Shown one piece after another: positions 1 to 8,852 of a DNA stretch of 64,000 nucleotides. Position 1 is the stretch's first letter; each line of letters begins with the position of its first letter. The DNA comes from Synechococcus sp. CBW1004. GTDB taxonomy: Bacteria > Cyanobacteriota > Cyanobacteriia > PCC-6307 > Cyanobiaceae. The translations under genes were made by a program, and so were the position numbers. The DNA is taken from positions 310,001 to 374,000 of the forward strand of contig NZ_CP060397.1 of assembly GCF_015840715.1 (NCBI RefSeq), written 5' to 3'. The notes under the pieces are model-generated. The model did not search any database. It was given only the letters and a program-made list of their open reading frames with translations, and was not told where the DNA came from.

Positions 1-1
1 G

Positions 2-211
2 GGCTTCTGGCTGACCCTGGCAGCCTCTCTGGTCCTGGCCGGTGCCCTCGGAAATGGCATCGACCGCTGGCGCCTGGGGGCAGTGGTCGATTTCCTTGAG
101 CTGGTGCCCATCCATTTCCCGATCTTCAATCTCGCCGATGTGGCGATCAACGTCGCCGTGGCCTGTTTCCTTCTCGATGCCTGGCAGCAGCGTCCCCGTC
201 GCCGCGGCTGA
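2..211 (+). CDS. lspA: Lipoprotein signal peptidase, C-terminal part
   Basis: This is the end of signal peptidase II, an inner-membrane aspartic protease that cleaves the signal peptide of lipid-modified prolipoproteins. The gene starts before the window, so only about 69 codons are visible. The reading frame contains the two conserved blocks that carry the catalytic aspartates: GNGIDR followed by VVDFL, and FNLADVAIN. A last hydrophobic segment and a short basic tail (QQRPRRRG) precede the TGA at 209-211. The next gene starts inside this one at 177, so the two are probably translationally linked. The motifs make the family assignment secure. Confidence 0.93.
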   Translation, partial: GFWLTLAASLVLAGALGNGIDRWRLGAVVDFLELVPIHFPIFNLADVAINVAVACFLLDAWQQRPRRRG

Positions 212-2450
212 GCGCCGTGATCCCCCGGCGGCCGCTGGTCCATCCGGCGCCGCCGTGCTGGAGATCCTCGAGCCGGGCGAGCCTCTTCGTCGTGTCGTGC
301 TGCATCCCGGTTGTTATCGGATCGGCCGGGACTCAGGCGCCGAGGTGTCCCTGCAGCATGGGGCGGTGAGCCGCCGGCATGCCCTGCTCGAGCAGCGGGG
401 CGGGCGCTGGCTTCTGCAGGACCAGCAATCCACCAATGGGCTCTGGTGGCGCGGACGCCGGATCCGTCGCCTGCTGCTCGCCGATGGGGACGCCGTGCGC
501 TTCGGGCCGCAGGACCAGGGTGAGCTGCCAGAGATCCGCTTCCGAGGCGGTGCGTCCGACCATCGCCTGCGCTTGTTGAGGGGGCTGGCGATGGTCCTGG
601 CAGCAGCCGCTGGGCTCGGGGCCCTGGGCCTGTCCCTGGCGGCGCTGTTGCAGCCGATCCGCGGACAGCTGACCCCCATGCGGGGTCCCCTCCTGCTTTA
701 CGACCGCGCCGGCCGCCCGATTGCCTCGGCCCAGGATCAGCGCCACCGGGAGCTGCGCCGGCTGACGGACTACCCCCCGGTGCTCATCGATGCCCTCCTC
801 GCGAGTGAGGACAGCCGTTTCTGGTGGCATCCCGGCGTCGATCCGATCGGCACCGCCCGCGCCCTGGTCACCAACCTGATGGGCGGGCGGGTGCTGGAGG
901 GGGGCAGCACCCTCACCCAGCAGCTAGCCCGCAGCCTTTATCCGGAGCAGGTGGGCCAGGGGGAGACCCTTGGCCGTAAGTTCCGCGAGCTGCTCGTGGC
1001 CTTGCAGCTGGAGGCACGCTTCAGCAAGCACGATCTGCTTCTCAGCTATCTCAACCAGGTGTTTCTGGGGGCCGGCTGGGGCTTCGAGGATGCCTCCAGG
1101 CGGCTGTTCGGGCGTTCCGCTGCCCAGCTGCGCCTCGAGGAGGCGGCCCTGCTGGTGGGCCTTCTCCCCTCCCCCAACGGTTATGACCCCTGCCTGGACC
1201 CTGCCGCCGCCCTGGCCTCCCGCAATGGTGTCCTGGCCAAGATGCTGGAAAGCGGCCGCCTCAGCGCCGCCGCTGCCCGCAGCGCCCGGCGTCGACCGAT
1301 CCAGCTGGCTCCGGGCGCCTGCCGGCCGGGTGAACGACGGGCGCTGCCCTTCTACAGCGATCAGGTGCGGCGGGATCTCGATCGGCTGGTGGGGGCTGAT
1401 GTGGCCGAAGAGGGCAACTTCCTGATCGACACCTATCTCGACCCCGGGCTGCAGGAGCAGGTGGAACGCCTGCTGCGTCAGCGCCTCGACGCCAGTCGCT
1501 CCCTCGGCGTCAGCGAGGGCGCCGTCGTGGTGCTCGACAGCCGCACGGGGGGCATTCTCGCCGTGGCCGGGGGGCGCGACTATCGCCAGAGCCAGTTCAA
1601 CCGGGCCACCATGGCCCTGCGCCAGCCAGGCAGCACCTTCAAGCTCTTCTCCTATCTGCTCGCCCTTGAGCAGGGCGCCCGTCCCGGTGATCCGGTGTCC
1701 TGTGCGCCGCTCGACTGGCGCGGCCAGCGCTTCTCCAGCGGTTGCGGTGGCACTCTCAGCCTGCGTCAGGCGCTGGCGATCAGCAACAACACGGCCGCCC
1801 TGCGGCTGGCCCGTCGGGTCGGGCTGGAATCGCTGGTGCGCAAGGCCCGCGAGATGGGCATCACCACGCCACTGACTCCCGTGCCGGGGCTTGCCCTCGG
1901 CCAGAGCGAGGTGACCCTGCTGGAGCTCACCGGCGCCTACGGGGCCGTGGCCAATGGCGGGATCTGGCTGCAGCCCAGCACGATCCGGCGTCTGACCGAC
2001 GCGGAACACTGCTCTGCCGGTGCCGGCGCGGCCTGTCGGGATCGTCGTGAGCGGACGGTCTCCGACAAGGCCGCGCCCGGTGCCGGGTCGCCCGCAGCCA
2101 CCCCCGGGCTTCGCCGCTCCGCTGCCGCCGCGCCGTCTGTCGCGGCGGCGTCGTTGTTTCCCCCTCGCCGGGTGATGAAGGAGTCCACGGCTCGCACCCT
2201 GCGCAGCCTCCTGCAGTCCGCGGTGCGAGGTGGCACCGGCACGGCGGCCTATGTCGGTGGTGAGGAAGGTGGTAAGACCGGCACCACCAATGAGGGCCGC
2301 GACCTGCTGTTCGTCGGCTTCGAGCCCCGACGCCACTGGGTGATGGGGATCTGGCTGGGCAATGACGACAACCGCTCCACCCGGGCCAGCAGTGCCCTGG
2401 CGGCGTCCCTGTGGTCCGAGATCGTGCGCGCCTCCGGGCCCTCGCCCTGA
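177..2450 (+). CDS. Class A penicillin-binding protein with N-terminal FHA domain
   Basis: A bifunctional peptidoglycan synthase of 757 residues: a glycosyltransferase (GT51) that polymerises glycan and a transpeptidase that cross-links peptides outside the membrane. From the N-terminus there is a forkhead-associated (FHA) fold (roughly residues 28-105, with GRDSGAEVSL, SRRHALL and STNG), one membrane segment near 137-160, a GT51 domain with EDSRFWWHPG and GGSTLTQQLAR, and a transpeptidase domain with SxxK at Ser486 (STFK), SxN at Ser536 (SNN) and KTG at Lys700. An upstream GTG at 42 is open in frame but lies deep in lspA, so I chose the ATG at 177, which overlaps lspA by 35 bases. The stop overlaps the next start (TGATG). 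A cytoplasmic FHA domain suggests regulation by a phosphothreonine partner; that is inference. Confidence 0.93.
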   Translation: MPGSSVPVAAAERRDPPAAAGPSGAAVLEILEPGEPLRRVVLHPGCYRIGRDSGAEVSLQHGAVSRRHALLEQRGGRWLLQDQQSTNGLWWRGRRIRRLLLADGDAVRFGPQDQGELPEIRFRGGASDHRLRLLRGLAMVLAAAAGLGALGLSLAALLQPIRGQLTPMRGPLLLYDRAGRPIASAQDQRHRELRRLTDYPPVLIDALLASEDSRFWWHPGVDPIGTARALVTNLMGGRVLEGGSTLTQQLARSLYPEQVGQGETLGRKFRELLVALQLEARFSKHDLLLSYLNQVFLGAGWGFEDASRRLFGRSAAQLRLEEAALLVGLLPSPNGYDPCLDPAAALASRNGVLAKMLESGRLSAAAARSARRRPIQLAPGACRPGERRALPFYSDQVRRDLDRLVGADVAEEGNFLIDTYLDPGLQEQVERLLRQRLDASRSLGVSEGAVVVLDSRTGGILAVAGGRDYRQSQFNRATMALRQPGSTFKLFSYLLALEQGARPGDPVSCAPLDWRGQRFSSGCGGTLSLRQALAISNNTAALRLARRVGLESLVRKAREMGITTPLTPVPGLALGQSEVTLLELTGAYGAVANGGIWLQPSTIRRLTDAEHCSAGAGAACRDRRERTVSDKAAPGAGSPAATPGLRRSAAAAPSVAAASLFPPRRVMKESTARTLRSLLQSAVRGGTGTAAYVGGEEGGKTGTTNEGRDLLFVGFEPRRHWVMGIWLGNDDNRSTRASSALAASLWSEIVRASGPSP

Positions 2451-4048
2451 TGCTTCCCCGGCGCGTCTGGCTCTGGATCGGTCTGGCCCTGGCGGTTCTG
2501 CTGCTGGTGGGCGTCGTGATGCAGGCCCTCAACCAGCTGATCTGGCAGCTCAGCTACTGGCTGCCGGGCTGGCTGATCGGGCCGCTGTTGCTGCTGCTGA
2601 TGGCGTTGCTGGTGCTGGCTGTGGGTCCTCTCCTGTGGCCGTGGCTGCAGGCATGGCGACGGCCGGGGCGCGGCGCGGCCTCTCCTGTGCACCCGCCCTC
2701 CCGCAACCGCCGTGAGGCCGCCGAGCGCCAGCTCAGCGCCATGCAGCAGACGCTTGAGCAGGTGCGCGACGCGGTCGAGCGGGAGGGACTGGAGCAGGAG
2801 CGTCGCCGCATGCAGGCCGAACTGGAGCGGGGCGACCTGGTGATCGCCGTGTTCGGCGCCGGCTCGACGGGCAAGACCTCGCTGATTCGCAGCCTGCTGG
2901 GAGAGCTGGTCGGCCAGGTGGGAGCGCCGATGGGCTCCACCACCGACACGGCCCGCTACCGGCTGCGGCTGCAGGGTCTGCCGCGGGCCGTCATTCTCGA
3001 GGACACCCCGGGCATCCTCGAGGCCGGTGCGGCGGGCCAGGAGCGCGAACGGCGTGCAAGGGCTCAGGCGGCCCGAGCCGATCTGCTGTTGCTGGTGGTG
3101 GACGGCGATCTGCGCCAGGCGGAGCAGGAGGTGTATGAAGCGTTGGCGAGCCTCGGCAAACGGCTGCTGCTGGTGCTCAACAAATGTGATCTCCGCGGCG
3201 AGCAGGAGGAACAGCGGCTGCTGACCCTGTTGCGGCGCCGTTCGGCCACGCATCTCGCGGCTGCTGATGTGATTCCCGCCAGCGCTGCCCCGCAGAGCGT
3301 GCCCAGGCCAGGCGGCCGGCCGCTGCAGCCGGCGCCGGAGGTGCAGGCGCTGCTCAGGCGCCTGGCGGAGGTGCTGCATGCCGACGGCGAGGAGCTGATC
3401 GCCGACAACCTCCTGCTGCAGTGCCGCCAGCTGGGCGAGGCCAGCCGCAACCTGCTCGAGCGCCAGCGCCGCCGCGATGCCGAGACGATCGTGGAGCGTT
3501 ATGGCTGGACCTGTGCCGGCGTGGTGGCCCTGACGCCTCTGCCTGGGGTGGACCTCCTCGGAGCCGCCGCGGTCAACGCCCAGATGGTGATCGAGATCGG
3601 CCGCGTCTACGGGGTCCAGCTCGGCCGCACAGAAGCGCAGGATCTGGCGGTGTCGGTGGGCCGCACCCTCGTGGGCCTGGGGCTGGTCAAGGGAGGTGTG
3701 TCGCTGCTGCAGGCCGCACTCAGCCTCAACCTGCCGGCGCTGCTGCTCAGCCGTGCCGTGCAGGCGGTCGGGGCTGCCTGGCTCACCCGCGTGGCTGGCC
3801 GCAGCTTCATCGTCTACTTCCAGCAGGGCCAGGACTGGGGAGACGGTGGCCTGCAGAACGTGCTGCAGCACGAGTACGACCTCAGCCGCCGGGAGGATGT
3901 GCTGCGCCGCTTTCTGCAGGCTGCCCTGCAGCGGGTGGTGGAGCCGTTGCAGCGCCGGGAACGGCAGCTGCCACCGCAGCCGCCGGGGCGCCGCCCAGGG
4001 CCTCCGGCGGCGGGGGGAGCAACGGACCCCGACTGTCGAGAACCGTGA
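2450..4048 (+). CDS. Membrane-associated GTPase with DUF697 domain
   Basis: A 532-residue GTP-binding protein. Two hydrophobic segments at the N-terminus (about residues 5-30 and 40-65) are followed by a coiled region and a P-loop GTPase domain with all motifs: G1 GAGSTGKTS, the G2-like TTDTARYR, G3 DTPG and G4 NKCD. The C-terminal third matches the DUF697 pattern, with hydrophobic stretches such as GWTCAGVVALTPLPGVDLL. The start ATG overlaps the stop of the penicillin-binding protein by one base, so lspA, the PBP and this gene form a compact operon. The function of this cyanobacterial family is not established; an envelope or membrane trafficking role would be inference. The 3' end overlaps a convergent small gene by 167 bases. 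Confidence 0.88.
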   Translation: MLPRRVWLWIGLALAVLLLVGVVMQALNQLIWQLSYWLPGWLIGPLLLLLMALLVLAVGPLLWPWLQAWRRPGRGAASPVHPPSRNRREAAERQLSAMQQTLEQVRDAVEREGLEQERRRMQAELERGDLVIAVFGAGSTGKTSLIRSLLGELVGQVGAPMGSTTDTARYRLRLQGLPRAVILEDTPGILEAGAAGQERERRARAQAARADLLLLVVDGDLRQAEQEVYEALASLGKRLLLVLNKCDLRGEQEEQRLLTLLRRRSATHLAAADVIPASAAPQSVPRPGGRPLQPAPEVQALLRRLAEVLHADGEELIADNLLLQCRQLGEASRNLLERQRRRDAETIVERYGWTCAGVVALTPLPGVDLLGAAAVNAQMVIEIGRVYGVQLGRTEAQDLAVSVGRTLVGLGLVKGGVSLLQAALSLNLPALLLSRAVQAVGAAWLTRVAGRSFIVYFQQGQDWGDGGLQNVLQHEYDLSRREDVLRRFLQAALQRVVEPLQRRERQLPPQPPGRRPGPPAAGGATDPDCREP

Positions 4049-4145
4049 TCAGGGCCAGGTAGGCCACACCGATCAGGATTGACAGGGCGCCGGTGATGAT
4101 CGCCACCCAGCGCTGGCGGGTGGCGGGCTGGGGGCGTTCAGACAT
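3882..4145 (-). CDS. Small single-pass membrane protein, unknown function
   Basis: An 87-residue protein with a basic cytoplasmic start (MSERPQPATRQRW), one clear membrane helix (VAIITGALSILIGVAYLALI), the short motif TVLDSRGPLLPPPPE, and a low-complexity Ala/Pro tail. The helix followed by LDSRG resembles small conserved proteins I remember from marine Synechococcus, but I cannot name a family. The tail is encoded opposite the 3' end of the upstream GTPase gene, so the two genes converge and overlap by 167 bases. The conserved N-terminal half is the convincing part; the alanine-rich C-terminus may be unconstrained readthrough. Confidence 0.6.
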   Translation of the reverse strand: MSERPQPATRQRWVAIITGALSILIGVAYLALITVLDSRGPLLPPPPEALGGAPAAAVAAAVPGAATAPPPAAGQPAESGAAHPPGG

Positions 4146-4372
4146 GGAAGGGTGCGAACAACTGGCTCCTGAAGGGCTGAGGATCGGCTCACCCAGGCCT
4201 CGCTCAGGACGCTAGGCGGCAATGTGATCCCATCGATGGCGCCGCTCCGGCCAGGGCAGCGAAGTGCCAGCTGGGCACGCCCCTGCCAGCGTTGATGGGT
4301 TGCTGCCTTCGCGAATGCCGCCGGTGCGGCTCTGGAAGGCCTGGTGCTGGCGACAGGGAAAGGGGAGCCGGC

Positions 4373-5902
4373 TCAGGGGCAGGGCTGGGCGGCCACCACG
4401 GCGGCCAGTCGCTCCAGGTGGGAGGGCTGGGTGTGGGGATTGCCCAGCACCGCCTTGAGGTGATGCACGCCGCCGTAAAGCGGCCGCGACAGCATCAGCT
4501 GCTCGGCCAGCAGGGCAGCGCGGGTCTTCTCTGACCAGTGCGCCAGAGCCTCGTGGCTGCCGCTGCGGGGACGGAACGAGAGAAGATGCAGCGGGCCCTC
4601 GAGCAGCTGCAGGCGCCCGTCGCCGGCCAGAAGCTGCTGCAACCGCCGTCTGCGGGCGAGGGCGCCCTCCACCAGCGCGGTGATTCCGTCCAGGCCGAGC
4701 TGCCGCAGGCCCAGCCACAGCTTGAGGATCTCCGCCGGCCGGCTGCCCTGCAGGCCCATCTCACCGCCGTGCCCACCGCCCCAGCTGGGCTCCATGTAGG
4801 GAAGACCGGTGCCGAAGGCCCGTTGCAGCTGGGCCGGATCGGGCAGCAGCAGCAGGGAGGAGGTCTTGGTGATCCCCAGCAGCTTCTGGGGGTTGACCGT
4901 CACCGAATCGGCGCGTCCCAGCCCTGCCAGGAGTGGGCGCTGCTCAGGCGCCAGGGCGAACACCCCGCCGATCGCGGCATCAATGTGCAGCCACACCCCA
5001 TGGCGCCGGCAGAGCCCGGCGATCGCCTCCAGGGGGTCGATGGCGCCGCGCACCGTGGTCCCGGCGGTGGCCACGACGGCGATCACCGGGATGCCGTCCC
5101 GTTGCAGCCGCTCCAGTTCGTCGGCGAGCCGCTCCGTGCACAGTTGACCATGCCCATCGACCGGCAGGCGACGCAGGGCCTGGGCAGGAAGTCCCATCAC
5201 GGCCAGTGCCTTGACCAGCGATACATGGGCATCGGTGCTGCAGAGCACCACCGCCTCACCGCACTGCCCCAGACCGCGGCTGTGGCGGGCGGTCACCAGG
5301 GCCATCAGATTGCTCAGCGAGCCGCCGCTGGCGGCTACGCCACCGGCGGCGGCACCGAGACCGAGAGCGCCGGCGAACCAGGCGCACAGGCCCCGCTCGA
5401 GATGGCTGAGGCTCGGCGCGAGTTCTTCGGCCAGCAGGTTGTTGTTGAGCCCGGCGCAGATCAGGTCCGCCGCGATCGAGGCCGTCAGGGCCGGGGGATC
5501 GAGATGGGCCAGGGCGCCAGGATGTCCTGGATGAAAGGCACCCTCCATCACCAGCTGGAGATCAGCCAGCAACCGGTCGCCGCCCAGGCCCTGTCGCTCC
5601 GGTTCGACGCTCGGCAGCACGCTCAACGCCGGCAGCGGCCCACGCATTTCGGTCTGCCCCAGCCAGGTGCAGAGCAGGCTGGAGGCCTGCTGGAGGAAGG
5701 CCTCCAGCCGGGGATCGAGCCCGCTCGGAGGCGCAAACAGGGGTAAGGCGTCCAGGCCACGATCCTGCGGGGAGTGCGGCGTCGGCCACGGGGCGGGAAG
5801 GGCGCTGGCCAACGGCTGGGTCAGGGCGGGGAACGATGCTGTGGGGGCATTCTGCCCCCGCCCGGGGCAACCCCCGGCGCGATGCCGGTTCGCAGCCGCC
5901 AT
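4373..5902 (-). CDS. PLP-dependent group II amino acid decarboxylase
   Basis: A 509-residue pyridoxal-phosphate enzyme of the glutamate/aromatic/diaminobutyrate decarboxylase family. Seen motifs: GGSLSNLMAL (substrate and PLP-binding loop), the HIDAA block that holds the aspartate contacting the PLP ring nitrogen, and NPQKLLGI, where Lys340 is the expected Schiff-base lysine. The usual motif is NPHKW or DPHKW, so the residues after Lys are unusual. The substrate cannot be read from sequence; L-2,4-diaminobutyrate, tyrosine or glutamate are all possible. The ATG at 5902 shares the palindrome CATG with the tadA start on the other strand. No other ATG precedes the conserved region, but a downstream TTG start is possible. 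Confidence 0.85.
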   Translation of the reverse strand: MAAANRHRAGGCPGRGQNAPTASFPALTQPLASALPAPWPTPHSPQDRGLDALPLFAPPSGLDPRLEAFLQQASSLLCTWLGQTEMRGPLPALSVLPSVEPERQGLGGDRLLADLQLVMEGAFHPGHPGALAHLDPPALTASIAADLICAGLNNNLLAEELAPSLSHLERGLCAWFAGALGLGAAAGGVAASGGSLSNLMALVTARHSRGLGQCGEAVVLCSTDAHVSLVKALAVMGLPAQALRRLPVDGHGQLCTERLADELERLQRDGIPVIAVVATAGTTVRGAIDPLEAIAGLCRRHGVWLHIDAAIGGVFALAPEQRPLLAGLGRADSVTVNPQKLLGITKTSSLLLLPDPAQLQRAFGTGLPYMEPSWGGGHGGEMGLQGSRPAEILKLWLGLRQLGLDGITALVEGALARRRRLQQLLAGDGRLQLLEGPLHLLSFRPRSGSHEALAHWSEKTRAALLAEQLMLSRPLYGGVHHLKAVLGNPHTQPSHLERLAAVVAAQPCP

Positions 5903-6449
5903 GCTTCCCCCTGAGGATCTGCCGTTCCCGCTGCAATTGCTCTGGATGGAGCGCCTGCTGCGATGCGCACGGCGGGCCGGGGAGACCGGCGAGATTCCTG
6001 TTGCCGCGGTGCTGCTCGACGCCGATGGCCGCGCTCTTGGCTGGGGCAGCAACCGCCGGCACCGTGATCAGGACCCGCTCGGCCATGCCGAGCTGATTGC
6101 CCTGCGGCAGGCGGCGGTGCTGCGCCGGGACTGGCGCTTCAACGACTGCACGCTGCTCGTGACCCTGGAGCCCTGTCCGATGTGCGCCGGCGCACTGATC
6201 CAGGCTCGGGTCGGCCGGGTGATCTACGCCGCCGCCGATGCCAAGCGTGGCGCCCTGGGGGGATGCCTGGATCTGGCCCATGATCCTAGTGCCCACCATC
6301 ACATGGTGGTGCAGGGTGGGCTGGAGGCCGCGGCTGCCGAGGGGCAGCTCTCCGGCTGGTTCCGGCAGCGCCGCAGGGCCCGCCGCCCATCCACAGGCCC
6401 CCAGTCGGGGCGCGGCGAAGCATCGGGGCCGGCGGTGCCACCGGTATGA
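5901..6449 (+). CDS. tadA: tRNA adenosine(34) deaminase
   Basis: Converts A34 to inosine in the tRNA-Arg(ACG) wobble position, a zinc-dependent reaction. The 182-residue protein has the deaminase signature HAE (zinc His and catalytic Glu, in LGHAELIALRQA) and PCPMCAGA (two zinc Cys). It extends about 25 residues beyond a typical TadA with a proline-, glycine- and serine-rich tail. The frame is open much further upstream, but homology begins shortly after the ATG at 5901 (LPFPLQLLWMERLL). That start overlaps the start codon of the divergent decarboxylase gene, so the two genes have no leader between them unless one start is wrong. Confidence 0.93.
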   Translation: MLPPEDLPFPLQLLWMERLLRCARRAGETGEIPVAAVLLDADGRALGWGSNRRHRDQDPLGHAELIALRQAAVLRRDWRFNDCTLLVTLEPCPMCAGALIQARVGRVIYAAADAKRGALGGCLDLAHDPSAHHHMVVQGGLEAAAAEGQLSGWFRQRRRARRPSTGPQSGRGEASGPAVPPV

Positions 6450-6574
6450 GTGGGGTGCGCGGGTGCATGGGGCCGGCGTCTCTGCCGCCATCCCAGGAAT
6501 CAGGCCATCCCAGGAAGGATCCATCGCCAGCTCGTCTACGAACGCGAGCTCCCGCCATGGATCCTCAGACAGCT

Positions 6575-6605
6575 GAGGCCCATGGGAGCCGTGCCCATGG
6601 GCCTC
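6575..6605. terminator. Perfect inverted repeat between convergent genes
   Basis: GAGGCCCATGGG and its exact complement are separated by seven bases, giving a 12-bp GC-rich stem. It sits in the 193-base gap between the end of tadA (plus) and the end of the aminotransferase gene (minus). The position suits a bidirectional terminator, but no T-run follows on either strand, so termination would not be a classic intrinsic type. The rest of the gap shows nothing else I recognise. Confidence 0.5.
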
Positions 6606-6642
6606 TGGGATGTCAACAGCTGAAAGGGGTGTGACCTGGAGC

Positions 6643-7821
6643 TCAGGCGACCGCGGCCATGGCGGCTGCGGCGGAGCGGAAGGCCGGGAGCTCCGTCTCG
6701 ATCAGGTTGAGCAGCAGGTCGACGTTCTCGGGTCGGCTGTTGTAGCCCATCAGGCCGATGCGCCACACCTTGCCGGCAAGCGCTCCCAGACCACCGCCCA
6801 CCTCGATGCCGTGGCGGTCGAGAAGGTGACGGCTGAAGGCCTTTCCATCGACGCCCTCGGGGATGCGCACCGTCGTGAGGGTCGGCAGGCGCAGGTCCTC
6901 CCGCACATGCAGTTCAAGACCGAGCCGCTCGAGACCGGCCCAGAGGCGCTCGGCGTTGCTGCGGTGGCGGGCCCAGGCGTTCTCGAGCCCCTCATCGGCC
7001 AGCAGCCGCAGGGCCTCGCGCATGCCGAAGTTCATGTTCACCGGGGCGGTGTGGTGATACACGCGATCGCTGCCCCAGTACTGATTGAGGAGCGAGACGT
7101 CGAGGTACCAGTTAGGCACCTTGCCGGAGCGCGCTGCCAGCTTGACCTCGGCGCGAGGTCCCATGGTGAAGGGGCCGAGGCCGGGCGGGCAGCTCAGGCC
7201 CTTCTGGCTGCAGCTGTAGGCCAGGTCCACCTTCCAGTCGTCCAGGAACAGCGGCACCCCTCCCAGGGAGGTGACGGTGTCCAGCAGCAGCAGACAGTCG
7301 TGCTGACGACAGAGATCGCCGATGCCCTCCATGGGCTGGCAGACGCCGGTGGAGGTTTCGGCATGGACCATCGCCAGGATGGTGGGTTTGTGGCTGGCGA
7401 GAGCTTCCTCGATCTGATTCAGGGAGAAGGCTTCCCCCCACGGGCATTCGATCGTCACCACCCTGGCGCCGTAGCGACCGGCCATGTCGGCCAGGCGCAG
7501 GCCGAAGTACCCCTTCACGGCCACCAGCACCGTGTCACCGGGTTCGACAGTGTTGGCGAGGGTGGCCTCCATGGCTGCACTGCCGGTGCCGCTCATCGGA
7601 ATGGTGAGGCGGTTGTCGGTCTGCCAGGCGTAGCGGAGCAGCTCCTGCACCTCTCCCATCAGCTCGATGTAGAGGGGGTCGAGGTGGCCGATCGGGCTGC
7701 GGGAGAGGGCCTGCAGCACCGTCGGGTGGGCGTTGGAAGGGCCGGGGCCGAGCAGCAGCCGTTCGGGCGTGGCGATCGGATCGAGGGACAGCCGGTGGGT
7801 GGAATCGACGGAATGCTGCAC
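6643..7821 (-). CDS. Serine/alanine-glyoxylate aminotransferase
   Basis: A class V PLP aminotransferase (392 residues from the chosen start) that transfers an amino group to glyoxylate, probably part of photorespiratory glycolate recycling. Motifs seen: LLLGPGPSNAHP at the N-terminus, MSGTGSAAMEA, HAETSTG, LLLLDTVTSLGG (PLP aspartate) and SCSQKGLSCPPG, with the Schiff-base lysine in SQKG. The frame is open to a TTG at 7884. I prefer the GTG at 7821, because homologous sequence starts near THRLSLDPIATP; no ATG is available nearby, so the start is uncertain. Downstream of apcF on the same strand, with about 200 bases between them. Confidence 0.92.
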   Translation of the reverse strand: MQHSVDSTHRLSLDPIATPERLLLGPGPSNAHPTVLQALSRSPIGHLDPLYIELMGEVQELLRYAWQTDNRLTIPMSGTGSAAMEATLANTVEPGDTVLVAVKGYFGLRLADMAGRYGARVVTIECPWGEAFSLNQIEEALASHKPTILAMVHAETSTGVCQPMEGIGDLCRQHDCLLLLDTVTSLGGVPLFLDDWKVDLAYSCSQKGLSCPPGLGPFTMGPRAEVKLAARSGKVPNWYLDVSLLNQYWGSDRVYHHTAPVNMNFGMREALRLLADEGLENAWARHRSNAERLWAGLERLGLELHVREDLRLPTLTTVRIPEGVDGKAFSRHLLDRHGIEVGGGLGALAGKVWRIGLMGYNSRPENVDLLLNLIETELPAFRSAAAAMAAVA

Positions 7822-8023
7822 GGGGGGGACCAAGACCGGGACGACGGCGAAGAAGTTGGGTGTCGAGATTAGGCAACGGGGCAAGTCCGCCCCTCAGATC
7901 AGCCGGGCACGCCAGGGGTGGTCGACGGTCGGTCGGTGCTTCACCCATTGGGTGCGGGTCGAAGGCAGGCCTTCGACGCTGGGCCGTTGCCAGGACTGGA
8001 TTTCAGGCTGTTCCGGGCCGGGT

Positions 8024-8545
8024 TCAGCGGGCCCGCACGTTGCAGGCGGCGAGGCCCCGGCACAGGTGCTCGAAGGGGGGACGCACCACGGCGCCGGCGT
8101 CGCCGACTCCGGCATCCGACAGCATCTCGCAGATCACGTCGGCCAGCAGGGCGATGCCGCGGACGGTGGGACCGGTGGGGACCCCGAGGCTCTTGTAGGT
8201 GTCGTCGAGGCCATTGAGCACCCGCTCATCGAGGATCGTCAGATCGTCGGCGATCAGGGCGTAACTGGCGTAGCGCAGGAAATAATCCATGTCGCGCAGG
8301 CAGGCCGCCAGGCGCCGGGTGGTGTAGGCGTTGCCACCGGGAAGCAGCAGCTCAGGGTTCTCCAGCCAGAGCCTCTGCGACGCTTCACGCACGATGCCGG
8401 CGGCTTCGCGGTTGATCAGTTCGACGGCCTGCAGGCGCTGCGCAGCCTGGCCGTAGTAGGCATCGATGCGATCGATCGCGGCGCGGTCGAAGTAACGGCC
8501 CAGCTGGTCGTAACGGCCGATCAGACCGCTGATGGCATCCCGCAT
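8024..8545 (-). CDS. apcF: Allophycocyanin beta-18-like phycobilisome core subunit
   Basis: A phycobiliprotein of 173 residues, the special beta-type core subunit of the phycobilisome that helps pass energy to chlorophyll. It begins MRDAISGLIGRYDQLGRYFD and has NAYTTRRLAACLRDMDYFLRYASYAL, with the Cys in AACLRDMDY that binds phycocyanobilin and the following Asp that holds the chromophore. The DERVLNGLDDTYKSLGVPTGPTVRGI block fits the beta-18 (ApcF) type better than the standard ApcB. It is transcribed away from glnA. The organism therefore assembles phycobilisomes. Confidence 0.9.
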   Translation of the reverse strand: MRDAISGLIGRYDQLGRYFDRAAIDRIDAYYGQAAQRLQAVELINREAAGIVREASQRLWLENPELLLPGGNAYTTRRLAACLRDMDYFLRYASYALIADDLTILDERVLNGLDDTYKSLGVPTGPTVRGIALLADVICEMLSDAGVGDAGAVVRPPFEHLCRGLAACNVRAR

Positions 8546-8760
8546 GGTGGCTGAAAAGTCGATGCACCTGGGGCGGAAGTTAGCACCGATGAATCGCCGG
8601 AATCCTTGTGCTGGGGCTGGATCTCGGCGGATTGACAGAAACGGTTACGCGCAGCTGCCGGGGTTCGCGGGCTCCATCGAGGCGAGGGCTCCTCGGAGGA
8701 CTCGGGTTCCTCCGAAGGGGCACCTCGTCGGTGCGCCGGTGGCCTCTGAGCCTGCAATCG

Positions 8761-8803
8761 GTTACGGCTGATACAAAAGCGAGTCGGGAGCGCTCCGTAC
8801 GTT
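8761..8803 (+). promoter_or_regulatory. Candidate NtcA-activated promoter of glnA
   Basis: GTT-N8-TAC at 8761-8774 differs by one base from the NtcA consensus GTA-N8-TAC. A TAN3T-type -10 box (TACGTT, 8798-8803) follows after 23 bases; the known spacing for NtcA-activated promoters is about 20-24. The glnA start codon lies 49 bases after the -10 box. Gene, box and spacing agree with the nitrogen control expected for glnA in cyanobacteria. Confidence 0.7.
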
Positions 8804-8852
8804 CCCGCCTGTCGCGCCGCGGGCCGACGTCTCCACAGCCACCTTCCGTGCC

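Noticed and set aside
924-2336. 470-codon minus-strand frame opposite the penicillin-binding protein
   Set aside because: High-GC shadow frame; the plus strand carries all PBP motifs.
4538-5746. 402-codon plus frame opposite the decarboxylase
   Set aside because: It is the complement of a gene with clear PLP-enzyme motifs and has shadow-like composition.
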